Shown: positions 17,038 through 26,834, counted from the stretch's first letter. The stretch: 64,000 nucleotides of DNA from Chelativorans xinjiangensis (GCF_009812055.1 NZ_WQNH01000011.1:124001-188000), one strand, 5' to 3'. Made by a program: numbers and translations. Notes: generated by a model from the letters alone, not told the origin.

Positions 17038-17637
17038 GCGCCGGAACGTCCGTATCAGAAGCGCGAGATCCCGTCCGATCGACCACCGGCTGAGATACTC
17101 GGCGTCGGTTTCGGCGCACAATGCCGGCTTCGACATGTCGATGCCGCGCACTTGCGCCAGACCGGTGATACCGGGGGCGGCCGCAAAGACGCCGAGCCTT
17201 TCGCGGTGGCGGATGAGCTCTTCCTGCTCCGGCAGGCAGGGGCGGGGACCGACAAGCGACATCTCCCCCTTGAGAACATTCCAGAGCTGCGGCAACTCGT
17301 CGAGCTTGGTTATGCGCAGGAAGCGGCCGACCGGCGTCACCGCGTCCGGCCTTGCCTCATGGGTGGGCACGGAGGGCGTGTCCGTGCGCATGGTCCTGAG
17401 CTTGTAGCAGCGGAAGGGGACCGCGCCGCGGCCGAGGCGGGTCTGGGCGTAGAATGCCGGACCATCGGACGTGGCGCGGACGAGAACGGCGACGGCAAGC
17501 ACCACGGGCACGGCCACGACGGCGGCGGGAAGCGCAATCGCCAGGTCGAACGCGCGCTTGCCGCGGGGGAGGGGGTATCCTCCTTGCAGGGCGGCATCGC
17601 CGGAAGCGGTCTGCACCACGTCTCCGCCTCCGCTCAA
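17032..17637 (-). CDS. Bacterial sugar transferase (phosphoglycosyl transferase, WcaJ/ExoY type)
   Basis: Membrane-anchored transferase that moves a sugar phosphate from a nucleotide sugar to undecaprenyl phosphate to start a polysaccharide repeat unit (201 aa). One hydrophobic segment lies at about 30-52 (LAIALPAAVVAVPVVLAVAV). Signature blocks are FRCYKLRTMRTD, TKLDELPQLWNVLKGEMSLVGPRP and the end GITGLAQVRG. It is the short form without the N-terminal multi-span domain. It overlaps the upstream epimerase gene by four bases, so the two form an operon. The sugar donor is not evident. Confidence 0.92.
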   Translation of the reverse strand: MSGGGDVVQTASGDAALQGGYPLPRGKRAFDLAIALPAAVVAVPVVLAVAVLVRATSDGPAFYAQTRLGRGAVPFRCYKLRTMRTDTPSVPTHEARPDAVTPVGRFLRITKLDELPQLWNVLKGEMSLVGPRPCLPEQEELIRHRERLGVFAAAPGITGLAQVRGIDMSKPALCAETDAEYLSRWSIGRDLALLIRTFRRS

Positions 17638-19583
17638 GCCGAGTGCCGAAGGTTTTCGTTCGCCTCCACCGGCGGCTGCAGGGCCGGCTTCCCGCCCTTT
17701 TCCTCCAGCCCGCCCTTTTCCTCCAGAAGGCCGAAGAGCGCCTGGCGCACCGCTGCCTCGTCGGCGCGATCGATGGCCTCTTTGAGTTGTTCCAGCATGG
17801 CGGGGATCCGGCCGGCTCTGTTGTTCTGCGCCTTGGCGCGCAGGATCTTCGGATGCCGCGTGGTGTTGACGCCATCGGGATCGTAGAAGAGCTCTTCGTT
17901 GAGCTTCTCCACCGGCTGCATGCCGATGGTGACGATCTCGATGTCGCCGTCGGGATTTTCCTCGTTGCGCACCGTCAGGCCGGCAAGCATGATCATGTCT
18001 TCGGCCAGATCGCGGATCTTCACCGGCTCGCCCATGTCGAGAAGCAGGATGTCCCCCGATTGCGACAGGGCGCCGGCCTGCACGATCAATTCCGCCGCCT
18101 CGCGCACGGACATGAAGTAGCGCGTCATATCGTTATGCGTCAGTGTCACCGGGCCGCCGGCGGCGATCTGCTCCTTGAAGAGCGGCACGACGGAGCCGCT
18201 GGAGCCGATCACGTTGCCGAAGCGCACGCAGGCGAAGACGCGCTTCTTCCCCGCCTTTGCCGCTTCCTTGCCGTAGTGGCGCACGATCAGCTCCGCCCAG
18301 CGCTTGGTGGCGCCCATCACGCTCTTCGGCCGCACCGCCTTGTCGGAGGAAATCAGGATGAAGTTCTCGACGCCCCCCGTACACGCCTCCTCGACCAGCG
18401 TCAGCGTGCCAAGGACGTTGTTGCGAACGCCCTCGATCTGGTTTTCCTCGACCAGGGAAACATGCTTGTAGGCGGCGCAGTGATAGACGGTCTCCACCTT
18501 GTGGGCGGCAATCGTGCGGCGCACGAGCTCTCGATCGGTGACGGAGCCGAGCACGGCGACGACGGAGAAGCAGCCATAGCTGCGCAACTCGCGCTCGATC
18601 TGGTAGAGGCCGAGCTCGTTGAACTCCAACAGCACCATCTTCGCGGGCTTCGCCTGCGCGATCGTGCGGCAGAGCGCCGAGCCGATGGAGCCGGCAGCAC
18701 CCGTCACCATGATGACGCGGCCCTCGACCGGCGTCTTGAGCAGTGCCGGATCGGCGGGCACGGGCGGGCGCCCCAGAAGATCGTCGATGTCGATGTCGCG
18801 CACATAGCTGACGATGTATTTGCCGGAGGCGAGATCGGCGATCGGCGGCAGCACACGGATCTTGACCGGGAAACGGCCGATGCTGGCCACCAGATCGCGC
18901 CGCTCGCGCGGGCTGGCGGAGGAGGTGGCGATGATGACCTCCTCGATGCCGATGGTGCTGATGAGCTCCTCCAGCCGCTCCGAGGGATGGATGCGGATAC
19001 CGAGGATGTCCATGTCGTGCAGGCCCTCGTCGTCGCTGACGAAGGCCATCACCCGGCAATCGCCTGCCGCATGCAGCGCCTCGGTGAGCTGCGCGGCGGC
19101 ATCGCTCGCGCCGTAGATCAGCACCCGCTTCTTGTCCTTTGCCTTCGGCATGCCGAGACCGAGCAGCCACTTGGCGCCGAAGCGGCTGCCGGCGACTGCG
19201 ATGATGCCGCCGGCCCAATAGAGCACGGCGATGGTACGCGGAATGCCCTCCGAGCCGTATGAAAGGGTGAGGAAGGCCATGCTGACCCAGATCAGGGCGG
19301 AGATCGTCACCGCCTGGATGATGGTCCAGATCGCCCGTTCCCTGAGATAGCGCAGAACGGCGCGGTAGAGCCCCATGCGGATGAAGATCGGGATGGCGAT
19401 GATCGGCCCGGCCGCGATGAACATCATCTGCTCGCGGTTGGGGATGAAGATCCGCTCGAAGCGATAGCAGAAGGCGAGCCAGATGATGAGCATCAGCCCG
19501 ACGATGTCGGTCGCCACAAGCACCATTCTCTTGGTGCTGCGCGGACGGGCATGAATCCAGTTTCGGATTCGGTTCAAGGTCAT
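17634..19583 (-). CDS. NDP-sugar epimerase/dehydratase, FlaA1/CapD/WbpM family
   Basis: A membrane-bound nucleotide-sugar dehydratase/epimerase of 649 aa. Residues 1-150 hold about four transmembrane helices. A first Rossmann domain (VLIYGASDAAAQLTEAL) follows, then the catalytic SDR domain with VTGAAGSIGSALC at about 287-299 and a later SSDKAVRP block. WbpM-type enzymes make 4-keto-6-deoxy intermediates from UDP-GlcNAc for amino-deoxy sugars. With the DegT aminotransferase at 22688 this could yield such a sugar, which is inference. ATG 19583 starts at MTLNRIRNW. Confidence 0.92.
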   Translation of the reverse strand: MTLNRIRNWIHARPRSTKRMVLVATDIVGLMLIIWLAFCYRFERIFIPNREQMMFIAAGPIIAIPIFIRMGLYRAVLRYLRERAIWTIIQAVTISALIWVSMAFLTLSYGSEGIPRTIAVLYWAGGIIAVAGSRFGAKWLLGLGMPKAKDKKRVLIYGASDAAAQLTEALHAAGDCRVMAFVSDDEGLHDMDILGIRIHPSERLEELISTIGIEEVIIATSSASPRERRDLVASIGRFPVKIRVLPPIADLASGKYIVSYVRDIDIDDLLGRPPVPADPALLKTPVEGRVIMVTGAAGSIGSALCRTIAQAKPAKMVLLEFNELGLYQIERELRSYGCFSVVAVLGSVTDRELVRRTIAAHKVETVYHCAAYKHVSLVEENQIEGVRNNVLGTLTLVEEACTGGVENFILISSDKAVRPKSVMGATKRWAELIVRHYGKEAAKAGKKRVFACVRFGNVIGSSGSVVPLFKEQIAAGGPVTLTHNDMTRYFMSVREAAELIVQAGALSQSGDILLLDMGEPVKIRDLAEDMIMLAGLTVRNEENPDGDIEIVTIGMQPVEKLNEELFYDPDGVNTTRHPKILRAKAQNNRAGRIPAMLEQLKEAIDRADEAAVRQALFGLLEEKGGLEEKGGKPALQPPVEANENLRHSA

Positions 19584-19835
19584 GGTTTATCGTACCGAAT
19601 TGCGTATAGCCCCCCTGCCTAAAGGCAGCGCACCGCAACGTACCCGCAACAGACGGCAAATCAAAGCTTAGCGCTTTCCCTAGCAGCAATTGTGGCAAAG
19701 GTCGAACATGAAGGCATCACCAACCGCAATATGCTGTTTCGGTTGCGTGATGGGGTTTCATTCGCCGTTGCCTTGGAGGGCCAGTGTCTCTATATGGGCT
19801 GCGTCCGCTGGCAGCCGGGAATGGTTGTCAGGCGT

Positions 19836-19910
19836 TGGGGCGTAGCCAAGTGGTAAGGCAGCGGTTTTTGGTACCGCCATGCGCAGGTTCGAATCCTGCC
19901 GCCCCAGCCA
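19836..19910 (+). tRNA. tRNA-Gln (TTG anticodon)
   Basis: A complete cloverleaf: acceptor TGGGGCG/CGCCCCA, D arm GCCAAGTGGTAAGGC, anticodon stem GCGGT/ACCGC around loop TTTTGGT (anticodon TTG, reads CAA), T arm GCAGG TTCGAAT CCTGC, discriminator G and encoded CCA. The 45-bp direct repeat that flanks the GIY-YIG gene begins at the last base of the CCA. Confidence 0.95.
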
Positions 19911-20025
19911 GCCTTCGCTTGGCTATTGCCAAGCTTCGGCTTGGCGAGCCAGACGCAACTTACCAGGGCAATAGCCAAGCGAAGGCTATCCCGCCGGAGC
20001 TTTAGCGAAGGCGGACCGGGCCGAC
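19910..20025. repeat. Left flank repeat of the GIY-YIG module
   Basis: Bases 19910-19954 are a 45-bp sequence repeated exactly at 20307-20351. Inside it AAGCTTCGGCTT is a small hairpin. A larger inverted repeat follows: CCTTCGCTTGGCTATTGCC at 19912 pairs with its complement ending near 19985. The tail TAGCGAAGGCGGACCGGGCCGA runs into the start codon of the GIY-YIG gene. Confidence 0.85.
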
Positions 20026-20277
20026 ATGCAATACGTTTATATTCTGCAAAGCTTGAAATATCGGGACAAATATTATGTCGGCTGTACGAACGATGTCGCC
20101 GATCGCCTGAGAAGGCACAACGCAGGCCAATCTGATTCTCAGTCGCGCCATTCCTCGATGTATGGACCGTGGGAGCTGGTCGTTCAGATCGGTTTTGAAG
20201 ACAAGGCGAAAGCATTTGCCTTTGAGAAGTATCTGAAATCAGGGTCCGGGCGGGCTTTTGCCAAAAAGCATTTCTGA
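20026..20277 (+). CDS. GIY-YIG nuclease family protein
   Basis: A small single-domain endonuclease-like protein of 83 aa. The GIY-YIG motif reads YVYILQS ... YYVGCT (residues 3-20), the conserved Arg is in DRLRRHNAG, and the metal-binding Glu is in FEKYLKSGSG. Small stand-alone proteins of this type are often found in several copies in alphaproteobacteria and their job is not known. The gene lies between two copies of a 45-bp repeat and directly behind tRNA-Gln, so it may be the protein of a small mobile or repeat-propagating unit. No obvious Shine-Dalgarno site precedes it. Confidence 0.88.
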   Translation: MQYVYILQSLKYRDKYYVGCTNDVADRLRRHNAGQSDSQSRHSSMYGPWELVVQIGFEDKAKAFAFEKYLKSGSGRAFAKKHF

Positions 20278-20306
20278 AAGTAGACCTTCGTCCATGATGC
20301 CCGACG

Positions 20307-20375
20307 AGCCTTCGCTTGGCTATTGCCAAGCTTCGGCTTGGCGAGCCAGACTATCAGCCAAGCGAAGGCGGACGG
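20307..20375. repeat. Right flank repeat of the GIY-YIG module
   Basis: Bases 20307-20351 repeat 19910-19954 without mismatch. They are followed by AGCCAAGCGAAGGCGGACG, which pairs with the start of the repeat and also matches the end of the left module. The repeat ends just before the PIN toxin stop codon region. Confidence 0.85.
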
Positions 20376-20393
20376 GCCGATTTCGCCCGCCCT

Positions 20394-20798
20394 CTACAGC
20401 GTCAAAAGCCGCAGCCCCGGCAGACCGGAGAAATCGTCGGCATTGACTGTCAGCAATACGTACCCGTGCTCGATGGCCTGGGCCGCGATCCACAGATCGT
20501 TATAGCGCGGCCGGGGCGAACGCCCGGCCTGCTTGACGGCGGCAGCGAGCACGCCGAAGGCCGCAGCGGTATCCTTTGTAACGCCTAAAACCGGCCGGCT
20601 CTCCACCTGCCGCAAATAGGCTGCGCGCACGGCGCGCTCGGCGGGGTCGGCGCAGACCTCCACCCCGAATCTCAATTCGCCCAAACTGATTACCGACGTA
20701 AAAACCGGTGCCTCTCCAGCTGCCGCGATCACCGCTTGCCGATCCACTTGGCCGGCGGCGAGCCCAAGCCAGATACAGCCATCGAAGATTACTCCCAC
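20394..20798 (-). CDS. PIN-domain toxin (VapC-like)
   Basis: Predicted ribonuclease toxin of a type II toxin-antitoxin pair (134 aa). PIN acidic residues appear as IFDGCIWL (Asp about 6), ISLGELRFGV (Glu about 41), RYNDLWIAAQA (Asp about 100) and NADDFSGL (about 119-122). Its start overlaps the antitoxin stop by 10 bases, typical of coupled translation. VapC relatives cut tRNA or rRNA; the target here is unknown. The tRNA-Gln nearby is not evidence of a target. Confidence 0.88.
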   Translation of the reverse strand: MGVIFDGCIWLGLAAGQVDRQAVIAAAGEAPVFTSVISLGELRFGVEVCADPAERAVRAAYLRQVESRPVLGVTKDTAAAFGVLAAAVKQAGRSPRPRYNDLWIAAQAIEHGYVLLTVNADDFSGLPGLRLLTL

Positions 20799-21043
20799 GG
20801 ATCACGCACTGCTTCGTCGAACACTCCACGGCTCTCTTTGAGCCAAGCGGTTGCCTGCTCCGGCGTCATGGCAGGTTGCAGCCCGGCGAGAGCCTGGGCT
20901 GCGTTCATGGTGCGCTCGGGCGGCGTAATCCAAGCGATGACCGTACGATTGCGCTCGACCATCACAATCTCATCTCCACCCACGACCATGTCCAGAATCT
21001 CGCGCGTATTTCGTGCCAACTCCGTGGCGCTGACGGTGTGCAC
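20789..21043 (-). CDS. Phd/YefM-type antitoxin
   Basis: An 84-aa antitoxin partner of the PIN toxin. The N-terminal Phd/YefM fold (MHTVSATELARNTREILDMV, then GGDEIVMVERNRTVIAWI) is the DNA-binding dimer part. The acidic C-terminus (EQATAWLKESRGVFDEAV) likely wraps the toxin. Such antitoxins repress their own promoter. The gene is first in the pair. Confidence 0.88.
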   Translation of the reverse strand: MHTVSATELARNTREILDMVVGGDEIVMVERNRTVIAWITPPERTMNAAQALAGLQPAMTPEQATAWLKESRGVFDEAVRDPWE

Positions 21044-21112
21044 AGCTCAATCTCCAGAATTTGCGTAACAATACGTATTATGCGCAAAGATTCGCTTATT
21101 TCAAGCCCGCTG

Positions 21113-22474
21113 TCACCCATCGATCAGGCCGCTCAGCTCCGCCACCTTCTCCTCCAGGAGCTTCTGATTCGCCCGCGTCTCCACATTGAGGCGCAGCAGG
21201 GGTTCGGTGTTGGAGGCGCGCAGGTTGAAGCGCCAGTCGTCGAAGACCATGCCAAGCCCGTCGACGGTCTCGAGGGCCGGGTTGGCGCGCCCGAAATGGT
21301 CGGCAACCCTTTCCTGCACGGCCTTGGCGTCGTCGACGGTGAAGTTGATCTCGCCGGAGCAGGGGAATTTGGCGATGCGCTCCTCCAGCGTCTCGGCGAG
21401 GGTCGAGCCGGTGACCGACAGTTCGCACACCACGTCGAGCCAGGTGAGCATGCCCGAATCGCAGTAGCTGAAGTCGCGGAAATAGTGGTGCGCGCTCATT
21501 TCACCGCCGTAGATGGCGTTCTCCTCGCGCATCATGCGCTTGAAGTAGGCGTGGCCGGTGCGGCACGGCTTTGCGATGCCGCCCATGCCTTCGACGATGT
21601 CGATGGTGTTCCAGGTCAGGCGCGGGTCGTAGAGGATGGTGCTGCCGGGCGCCTTTTCCAGCATGCGCTTGGCGATCATGCCGACGAGGTAATAGCCCTC
21701 CACGAAGCGGCCCTTGTGGTCGTAGAGGAAGCAGCGGTCGAAGTCGCCGTCCCAGGCGACGGCGAGGTCGGCGCCATGCTCGACCACGGCCTGGCTCGCC
21801 TTCTGCCGCTTTTCCTTCAGGAGCGGGTTGGGAATGCCGTTGGGAAGCCGCGGGTCGGGCTCATGGTCGATCTTGATGAAGGTGAAGGGCAGGTGCTCTT
21901 CGAGGAGGTCGATGATGGGGCCGGCGCAGCCGTTGCCGGCGTGGCAGACGATCTTGAGCGGCTTCAGTGCCTGGCCGGCAACCTCTTCCAAGAGCCGTTC
22001 GATATAAGCGCCACGGTCGCAGACGGGCCGTAAGCTGCCACGCTCGCCGTAGCTGTCCACGGCCGAGAGCGTGCGGTCGGAGCGCATAAGCTCCTCGATG
22101 GCGTTGAAAGCGTTGTCGGGTGTGGCCGCCGCCGCTCCCTTCAGCACCATCTTGATGCCGTTGTAGTCCAGCGGGTTGTGGCTGGCGGTGACCATGAGCC
22201 CGGCATCCGCGCCCGAGCGGGCGGTGTGGAAATAGACCTCCTCCGTGCCGCACAGCCCGACCGGCAGGACGTCGACGCCGCTGTCCAGCAACCCTTGGGC
22301 AAGCGCGTCGGCGAGGGCGGGACTGTCGAGGCGCATATCGTGCCCGACCACAACCGTCCCCGGCGACAGGGACTTTTTCGTCGCCTGGGCAAAACGATAT
22401 GCGAAGGGAACGTTGATCTCGCCGGGAATCTGGCCGCGAACGTCATACGCCTTGAACGGTGCGCTCATGCTCAT
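21113..22474 (-). CDS. Phosphomannomutase/phosphoglucomutase
   Basis: Alpha-D-phosphohexomutase of 453 aa (ManB/CpsG/AlgC type) converting mannose-6-P to mannose-1-P, the step to GDP-mannose, or the glucose equivalents. The phosphoserine loop is TASHNPLDYNG (about 96-106), the Mg loop DGDFDRCFLYD, the sugar loop GGEMSAHHYF and the phosphate-binding end SNTEPLLRLNVE. ATG 22474 has AGGAG just upstream; an ATG two codons later is possible. It fits the surrounding polysaccharide precursor genes. Confidence 0.9.
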   Translation of the reverse strand: MSMSAPFKAYDVRGQIPGEINVPFAYRFAQATKKSLSPGTVVVGHDMRLDSPALADALAQGLLDSGVDVLPVGLCGTEEVYFHTARSGADAGLMVTASHNPLDYNGIKMVLKGAAAATPDNAFNAIEELMRSDRTLSAVDSYGERGSLRPVCDRGAYIERLLEEVAGQALKPLKIVCHAGNGCAGPIIDLLEEHLPFTFIKIDHEPDPRLPNGIPNPLLKEKRQKASQAVVEHGADLAVAWDGDFDRCFLYDHKGRFVEGYYLVGMIAKRMLEKAPGSTILYDPRLTWNTIDIVEGMGGIAKPCRTGHAYFKRMMREENAIYGGEMSAHHYFRDFSYCDSGMLTWLDVVCELSVTGSTLAETLEERIAKFPCSGEINFTVDDAKAVQERVADHFGRANPALETVDGLGMVFDDWRFNLRASNTEPLLRLNVETRANQKLLEEKVAELSGLIDG

Positions 22475-22687
22475 TCTCTCCTAGTCTGCCCTAGTCTGCC
22501 CCCAAGGTGCGTATTTGTTAAAGGTGATGATTGTGCGACGCAACAAGCAGCGGCGCCCGCACGGTCACCGCGTGTAACAACGCCTGCGACAGAGTGAACG
22601 TCCCTTTCTGTTGCGAAACGTCCCGCGCACGCATATTCACCGGGCGGGTTCAATCGAAAACTTTATCACGGGGCGAGGCAGGCACGC

Positions 22688-23809
22688 ATGCAATTCATCG
22701 ATCTTGGCGCGCAGCGCGAACGCATAAAGGCGCGGCTCGAGAAGAGGCTGGCCAAGGTTCTGGCCGAGGGCCGCTACATCCTCGGGCCTGAGGTTGCCGA
22801 GTTCGAGGAGAAGATCGCCGACTACATCGGCGTGAAGCATGCCGTCGCCTGCGCCAACGGCACCGACGCGCTTCTCATGCCGCTGATGGCATTCGGCATC
22901 GGCCCGGGCGACGCCGTCTTTTGCCCGAGTTTCACCTTCGCCGCGACGGCGGAAGTGGTGGCGCTGGCGGGCGCTGCGCCGGTCTTCGTCGATATCGATC
23001 CCGACAGCTACAACATCGACCTTGAAAGCCTGGAGGCGGCGATCGCCCATGTGCGCGAAGAAGGCCGCCTGACGCCGAAGGCGATCATCCCCGTCGATCT
23101 CTTCGGCCTTGCCGCCGAGTACAACGACATCGCCAGGATCGCCGAGCGCGAAGGCTTGCGCATCGTCGAGGACGCGGCGCAGGCGACCGGCGGTTCCTAC
23201 GGCAACACCATGTGCGGCGCCTTCGGCGACGTCGCCGGCACCAGCTTCTATCCGGCCAAGCCGCTGGGCTGCTACGGCGACGGCGGCGCCATGTTCACCA
23301 ACGATGCGGACCTTGCCGAGGTGCTGCGCTCGATCGCCTTCCATGGCAAGGGCGAGAGCCAGTACGACAATGTGCGCATCGGCCTCAACTCGCGGCTCGA
23401 CACGCTCCAGGCGGCGATCCTCATCGAAAAGCTCGCCATCCTGCCGGAGGAGATGGACCTGCGCCAGGAAGTTGCCGCGCGCTATCATGAGGTGCTGGGC
23501 GACGTCGTGAAGGTGCCCTCGGTGCCGGCCGGAAGCCGTTCCGCATGGGCGCAATATGCGATCGAGACGCCGGCGCGGGACGCCGTGCGCGCCAGCCTCA
23601 GGGAAGAGGGCATCCCGTCCGTCGTCTATTACGAAAAGCCCCTGCACCTGCAGGAGGCCTATGCCGCCTATCCGCGCGCGCCGAAAGGGCTGCCCGTTTC
23701 GGAAAGCCTGCCGGAGCGCATCCTGTGCCTGCCCATGCATCCCTATCTTTCCAAGGCCGATCAGGAGCGTGTCGCTGCTGTCGTCAGACGGGCGGTGAAG
23801 GGAGCATGA
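22688..23809 (+). CDS. DegT/DnrJ/EryC1/StrS-family aminotransferase
   Basis: PLP-dependent sugar aminotransferase of 373 aa. The start MQFIDLGAQRERI, the substrate loop GRYILGPEVAEFEE, ANGTDAL for phosphate binding, DAAQATGGSYG with the PLP Asp, and the Schiff-base Lys in FYPAKPLGCYGDGG (about 192) are all in place. It would aminate a 4-keto or 3-keto nucleotide sugar, plausibly the product of the WbpM-type enzyme at 17634. The exact sugar is not known. It is transcribed away from the phosphomannomutase gene. Confidence 0.92.
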   Translation: MQFIDLGAQRERIKARLEKRLAKVLAEGRYILGPEVAEFEEKIADYIGVKHAVACANGTDALLMPLMAFGIGPGDAVFCPSFTFAATAEVVALAGAAPVFVDIDPDSYNIDLESLEAAIAHVREEGRLTPKAIIPVDLFGLAAEYNDIARIAEREGLRIVEDAAQATGGSYGNTMCGAFGDVAGTSFYPAKPLGCYGDGGAMFTNDADLAEVLRSIAFHGKGESQYDNVRIGLNSRLDTLQAAILIEKLAILPEEMDLRQEVAARYHEVLGDVVKVPSVPAGSRSAWAQYAIETPARDAVRASLREEGIPSVVYYEKPLHLQEAYAAYPRAPKGLPVSESLPERILCLPMHPYLSKADQERVAAVVRRAVKGA

Positions 23810-24018
23810 TTGTGGGTTTGGACGTGCACTCGGACCGACTTACGAGCGCTCCGGAAGAACATTCCGCATTCGGAGCGAACGACGCAAAATGCACATCGGC
23901 AGGTGGAACCTATTGGGTTCCCTCGCCTTGAGGGGTATGAAACTGCCATGTTATGCCCACACAGTTTTGGTACTGCACTGCAACATAGATCGCGGACAAC
24001 GATACAGGGCTAGAACAT

Positions 24019-24924
24019 ATGTCGGCACCGCTTACGCATCTTCAGCGCTTGGAGGCCGAGTCGATCCACATAATGCGTGAGGTCGCCGCGAGCTTTTCCA
24101 AACCGGTCATGCTTTATTCGATCGGCAAGGACTCCTCCGTCCTCCTTCATCTGGCGATGAAGGCTTTTTACCCGGCCAAGCCGCCGTTTCCCTTTCTCCA
24201 TGTGGACACCACCTGGAAGTTCCGCGAGATGATCGCCTTCCGCGACCGCATGGCGGAGGAGCTCGGCTTCGATCTCCTGGTGCACATCAACGAGGACGGC
24301 GTGCGCGACGGCATCAACCCGTTCGACCACGGCTCGAACGTGCATACTCACGTGATGAAGACCGTGGCGCTGCGCCAGGCGCTCGACAAATACGGCTTCG
24401 ACGCGGCCTTTGGCGGTGCCCGCCGCGACGAGGAGAAGAGCCGGGCCAAGGAGCGCATCTTCTCCTTCCGCAATTCAAGCCACGGCTGGGACCCGAAGAA
24501 CCAGCGCCCGGAGATGTGGAAGATCTACAACACGCGCATCGCCCAAGGAGAGTCGATCCGCGTCTTCCCGCTGTCGAACTGGACCGAGCTCGATATCTGG
24601 CAATACATCCTGCAGGAGAACATTCCCATCGTGCCGCTCTATTTCGCCAAGAAGCGGCCGGTGGTCGACCGCGGCGGCATGACGATCCTGGTGGACGACG
24701 ACCGGCTCAAGTTGCAGCCTGACGAAAAAATTGAAGAGCGCAAGGTACGCTTCCGCACACTTGGCTGCTATCCGTTGACCGGCGCGATCGACTCCGACGC
24801 AGAGACGCTGGAAGGCATCGTCGCTGAAATGCTTACCGCGCGCACCTCCGAGCGCCAGGGCCGGCTTATCGACCGCGACGAAACGGGGTCGATGGAGAAG
24901 AAGAAGCGGGAAGGGTACTTCTGA
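24019..24924 (+). CDS. cysD: Sulfate adenylyltransferase subunit 2
   Basis: Catalytic subunit that makes adenosine 5'-phosphosulfate from ATP and sulfate (301 aa). The PP-loop-like ATP site is [12 protein letters not shown] at 34-45. Further marks are [26 protein letters not shown] and [15 protein letters not shown], all typical of CysD/NodP. The stop overlaps the cysNC start by one base. About 210 bp upstream hold no gene; I found no riboswitch there. Confidence 0.96.
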   Translation: MSAPLTHLQRLEAESIHIMREVAASFSKPVMLYSIGKDSSVLLHLAMKAFYPAKPPFPFLHVDTTWKFREMIAFRDRMAEELGFDLLVHINEDGVRDGINPFDHGSNVHTHVMKTVALRQALDKYGFDAAFGGARRDEEKSRAKERIFSFRNSSHGWDPKNQRPEMWKIYNTRIAQGESIRVFPLSNWTELDIWQYILQENIPIVPLYFAKKRPVVDRGGMTILVDDDRLKLQPDEKIEERKVRFRTLGCYPLTGAIDSDAETLEGIVAEMLTARTSERQGRLIDRDETGSMEKKKREGYF

Positions 24925-26834
24925 TGCTGAAAGTTGACGAGGTTCTTCCAGACACCGAGACCGCCGATATCCGCACCTATCTGGCGAGCCAGGAGAAGAA
25001 GACGCTGCTGCGCTTCCTCACCTGCGGCTCGGTGGACGACGGCAAGTCGACGCTGATCGGCCGGCTTCTCTACGATACTAAACTGATTTTTGAAGATCAG
25101 CTCGCAACCCTCGAGCAAGACTCGAAAAAACACGGCACCACGGGCGACGACATCGATCTCGCCCTTCTGGTCGACGGCCTGGAGGCCGAGCGCCAGCAGG
25201 GGATCACCATCGACGTCGCCTACCGCTTCTTCGCAACGCCGAAGCGCAAGTTCATCGTCGCCGACACGCCGGGCCACGAGCAGTACACCCGCAACATGGC
25301 CACCGGCGCCTCCAGCGCCGACCTGGCGGTGGTGCTGGTCGACGCGCGGCAGGGTGTGCTGGCGCAGACGCGCCGCCACTCCATCATCGCCTCGCTCCTT
25401 GGCATCCGCAACATCGTGCTGGCGGTGAACAAGATCGATCTCGTCGACTTCGACGAGGGGGTCTTCAAGCGGATCGTGGCGGAGTACGAGGCCTTTGCCA
25501 AGGATCTGGGCTTTGCCTCGGTCGTGCCCATTCCGATGTCGGCGCGCTACGGCGACAACGTCACGCGGGCGTCGGACAAGTCGCCCTGGTACACCGGGCC
25601 CTCGCTCATCGACCATCTGGAGACGGTGGATGTCGAGGGCGATGCGGCCGAACGCCCGTTCCGCTTTCCGGTGCAGTATGTGAACCGGCCGAACCACGAG
25701 TTCCGCGGCTTTGCGGGAACGGTGGCTTCCGGCTCCATCGCCGTCGGCCACGACGTGGTGGTGGCCAAGTCGGGCAAGCGCTCGCGCGTCAAGCGCATCG
25801 CCACCTATGACGGCGACCGGGAGAGAGCGTCGGAGGGCGAGGCGGTGACGCTGCTGCTCGACGACGAGATCGAGGTTTCGCGCGGCAACATGCTGGTGGC
25901 GCCGAATGCCCGCCCGCACGTGGCCGACCAACTCGCGGCCAATGTCGTTTGGTTCGACGAGCATCCGCTTCTTCCCGGCCGCATGTACCTCTTGCGGACG
26001 GAGACGGACCAGGTGAACGCCACCGTCAGCCATCTGAAGCACCGCACCAACGTCAACAATTTCGCCCACGAGGCGGCGAAGAGCCTCGACCTGAACGAGG
26101 TCGGCGTCTGCAATTTCTCGCTCCAGGCGCCCATTGCCTTCGATTCCTTCGAGGAAAACCGCACCACCGGCGCCTTCGTGCTGATCGACCGGCTGACCAA
26201 CGCCACCGTCGGCGCCGGCATGATCCTGCATCCCTTGCGCCGGGCGGCCAATATCCATTGGCAGGCGCTGGACGTGACCAAGGCGTCGCGGTCGGAACTG
26301 AAGCATCAGAAGCCCGCTGTCCTGTGGTTCACCGGCCTTTCGGGTTCCGGCAAGTCGACCATTGCCAATCTTCTGGAAAAGAAACTGCATGCGGCCGGCC
26401 GCCACACCTATATCCTCGACGGCGACAACGTGCGTCACGGGCTCAACCGCGACCTCGGCTTCACCGAGGAAGACCGGGTGGAAAACATCCGCCGCGTCGC
26501 CGAGGTGGCGCGCCTGATGGCCGAGGCGGGGCTGATCGTGCTGGTCTCCTTCATCTCGCCCTTCCGGGCCGAGCGCCGCATGGCGCGCGACCTGATGACC
26601 GAGGGCGAGTTCATCGAGGTCTTCATCGATACGCCTTTCGAAGAGTGCGCCAGGCGCGACCCCAAGGGGCTCTATGCCCGCGCGCTCAAGGGCGAGATCA
26701 AGAACTTCACCGGCGTCGATTCACCCTACGAGGTGCCGGAACTGGCGGACGTTCACCTGCCCACGGTAGACCGCTCGCCCGAAGATCTGGTGGAAGAATT
26801 GGAAACCTGGCTTAAGGAGCGCGGCTATTGCTGA
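24924..26834 (+). CDS. cysNC: Bifunctional sulfate adenylyltransferase subunit 1 / APS kinase
   Basis: Fusion of the CysN GTPase and CysC adenylylsulfate kinase (636 aa), equal to NodQ. The G domain has [16 protein letters not shown] (35-50), [12 protein letters not shown] and [10 protein letters not shown]. The kinase domain begins at about 465 with [19 protein letters not shown], followed by [15 protein letters not shown] and the [13 protein letters not shown] block. It activates APS synthesis by GTP hydrolysis and then phosphorylates APS to PAPS. It overlaps cysQ by seven bases, so cysD-cysNC-cysQ is one operon. Confidence 0.96.
   Translation: MLKVDEVLPDTETADIRTYLASQEKKTLLRFLTCGSVDDGKSTLIGRLLYDTKLIFEDQLATLEQDSKKHGTTGDDIDLALLVDGLEAERQQGITIDVAYRFFATPKRKFIVADTPGHEQYTRNMATGASSADLAVVLVDARQGVLAQTRRHSIIASLLGIRNIVLAVNKIDLVDFDEGVFKRIVAEYEAFAKDLGFASVVPIPMSARYGDNVTRASDKSPWYTGPSLIDHLETVDVEGDAAERPFRFPVQYVNRPNHEFRGFAGTVASGSIAVGHDVVVAKSGKRSRVKRIATYDGDRERASEGEAVTLLLDDEIEVSRGNMLVAPNARPHVADQLAANVVWFDEHPLLPGRMYLLRTETDQVNATVSHLKHRTNVNNFAHEAAKSLDLNEVGVCNFSLQAPIAFDSFEENRTTGAFVLIDRLTNATVGAGMILHPLRRAANIHWQALDVTKASRSELKHQKPAVLWFTGLSGSGKSTIANLLEKKLHAAGRHTYILDGDNVRHGLNRDLGFTEEDRVENIRRVAEVARLMAEAGLIVLVSFISPFRAERRMARDLMTEGEFIEVFIDTPFEECARRDPKGLYARALKGEIKNFTGVDSPYEVPELADVHLPTVDRSPEDLVEELETWLKERGYC

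Noticed and set aside
17454-19262. 602-codon plus-strand frame opposite the sugar transferase and epimerase
   Set aside because: Antisense shadow; the minus-strand genes have full family motifs.
20394-21043. Novel defence island around the toxin-antitoxin pair
   Set aside because: Only a standard PIN/Phd pair and a GIY-YIG gene are present; no restriction, abortive infection or integrase genes surround them.
23810-24018. Riboswitch upstream of cysD
   Set aside because: No SAM-type or other conserved riboswitch core could be recognised; sequence looks like plain leader DNA.
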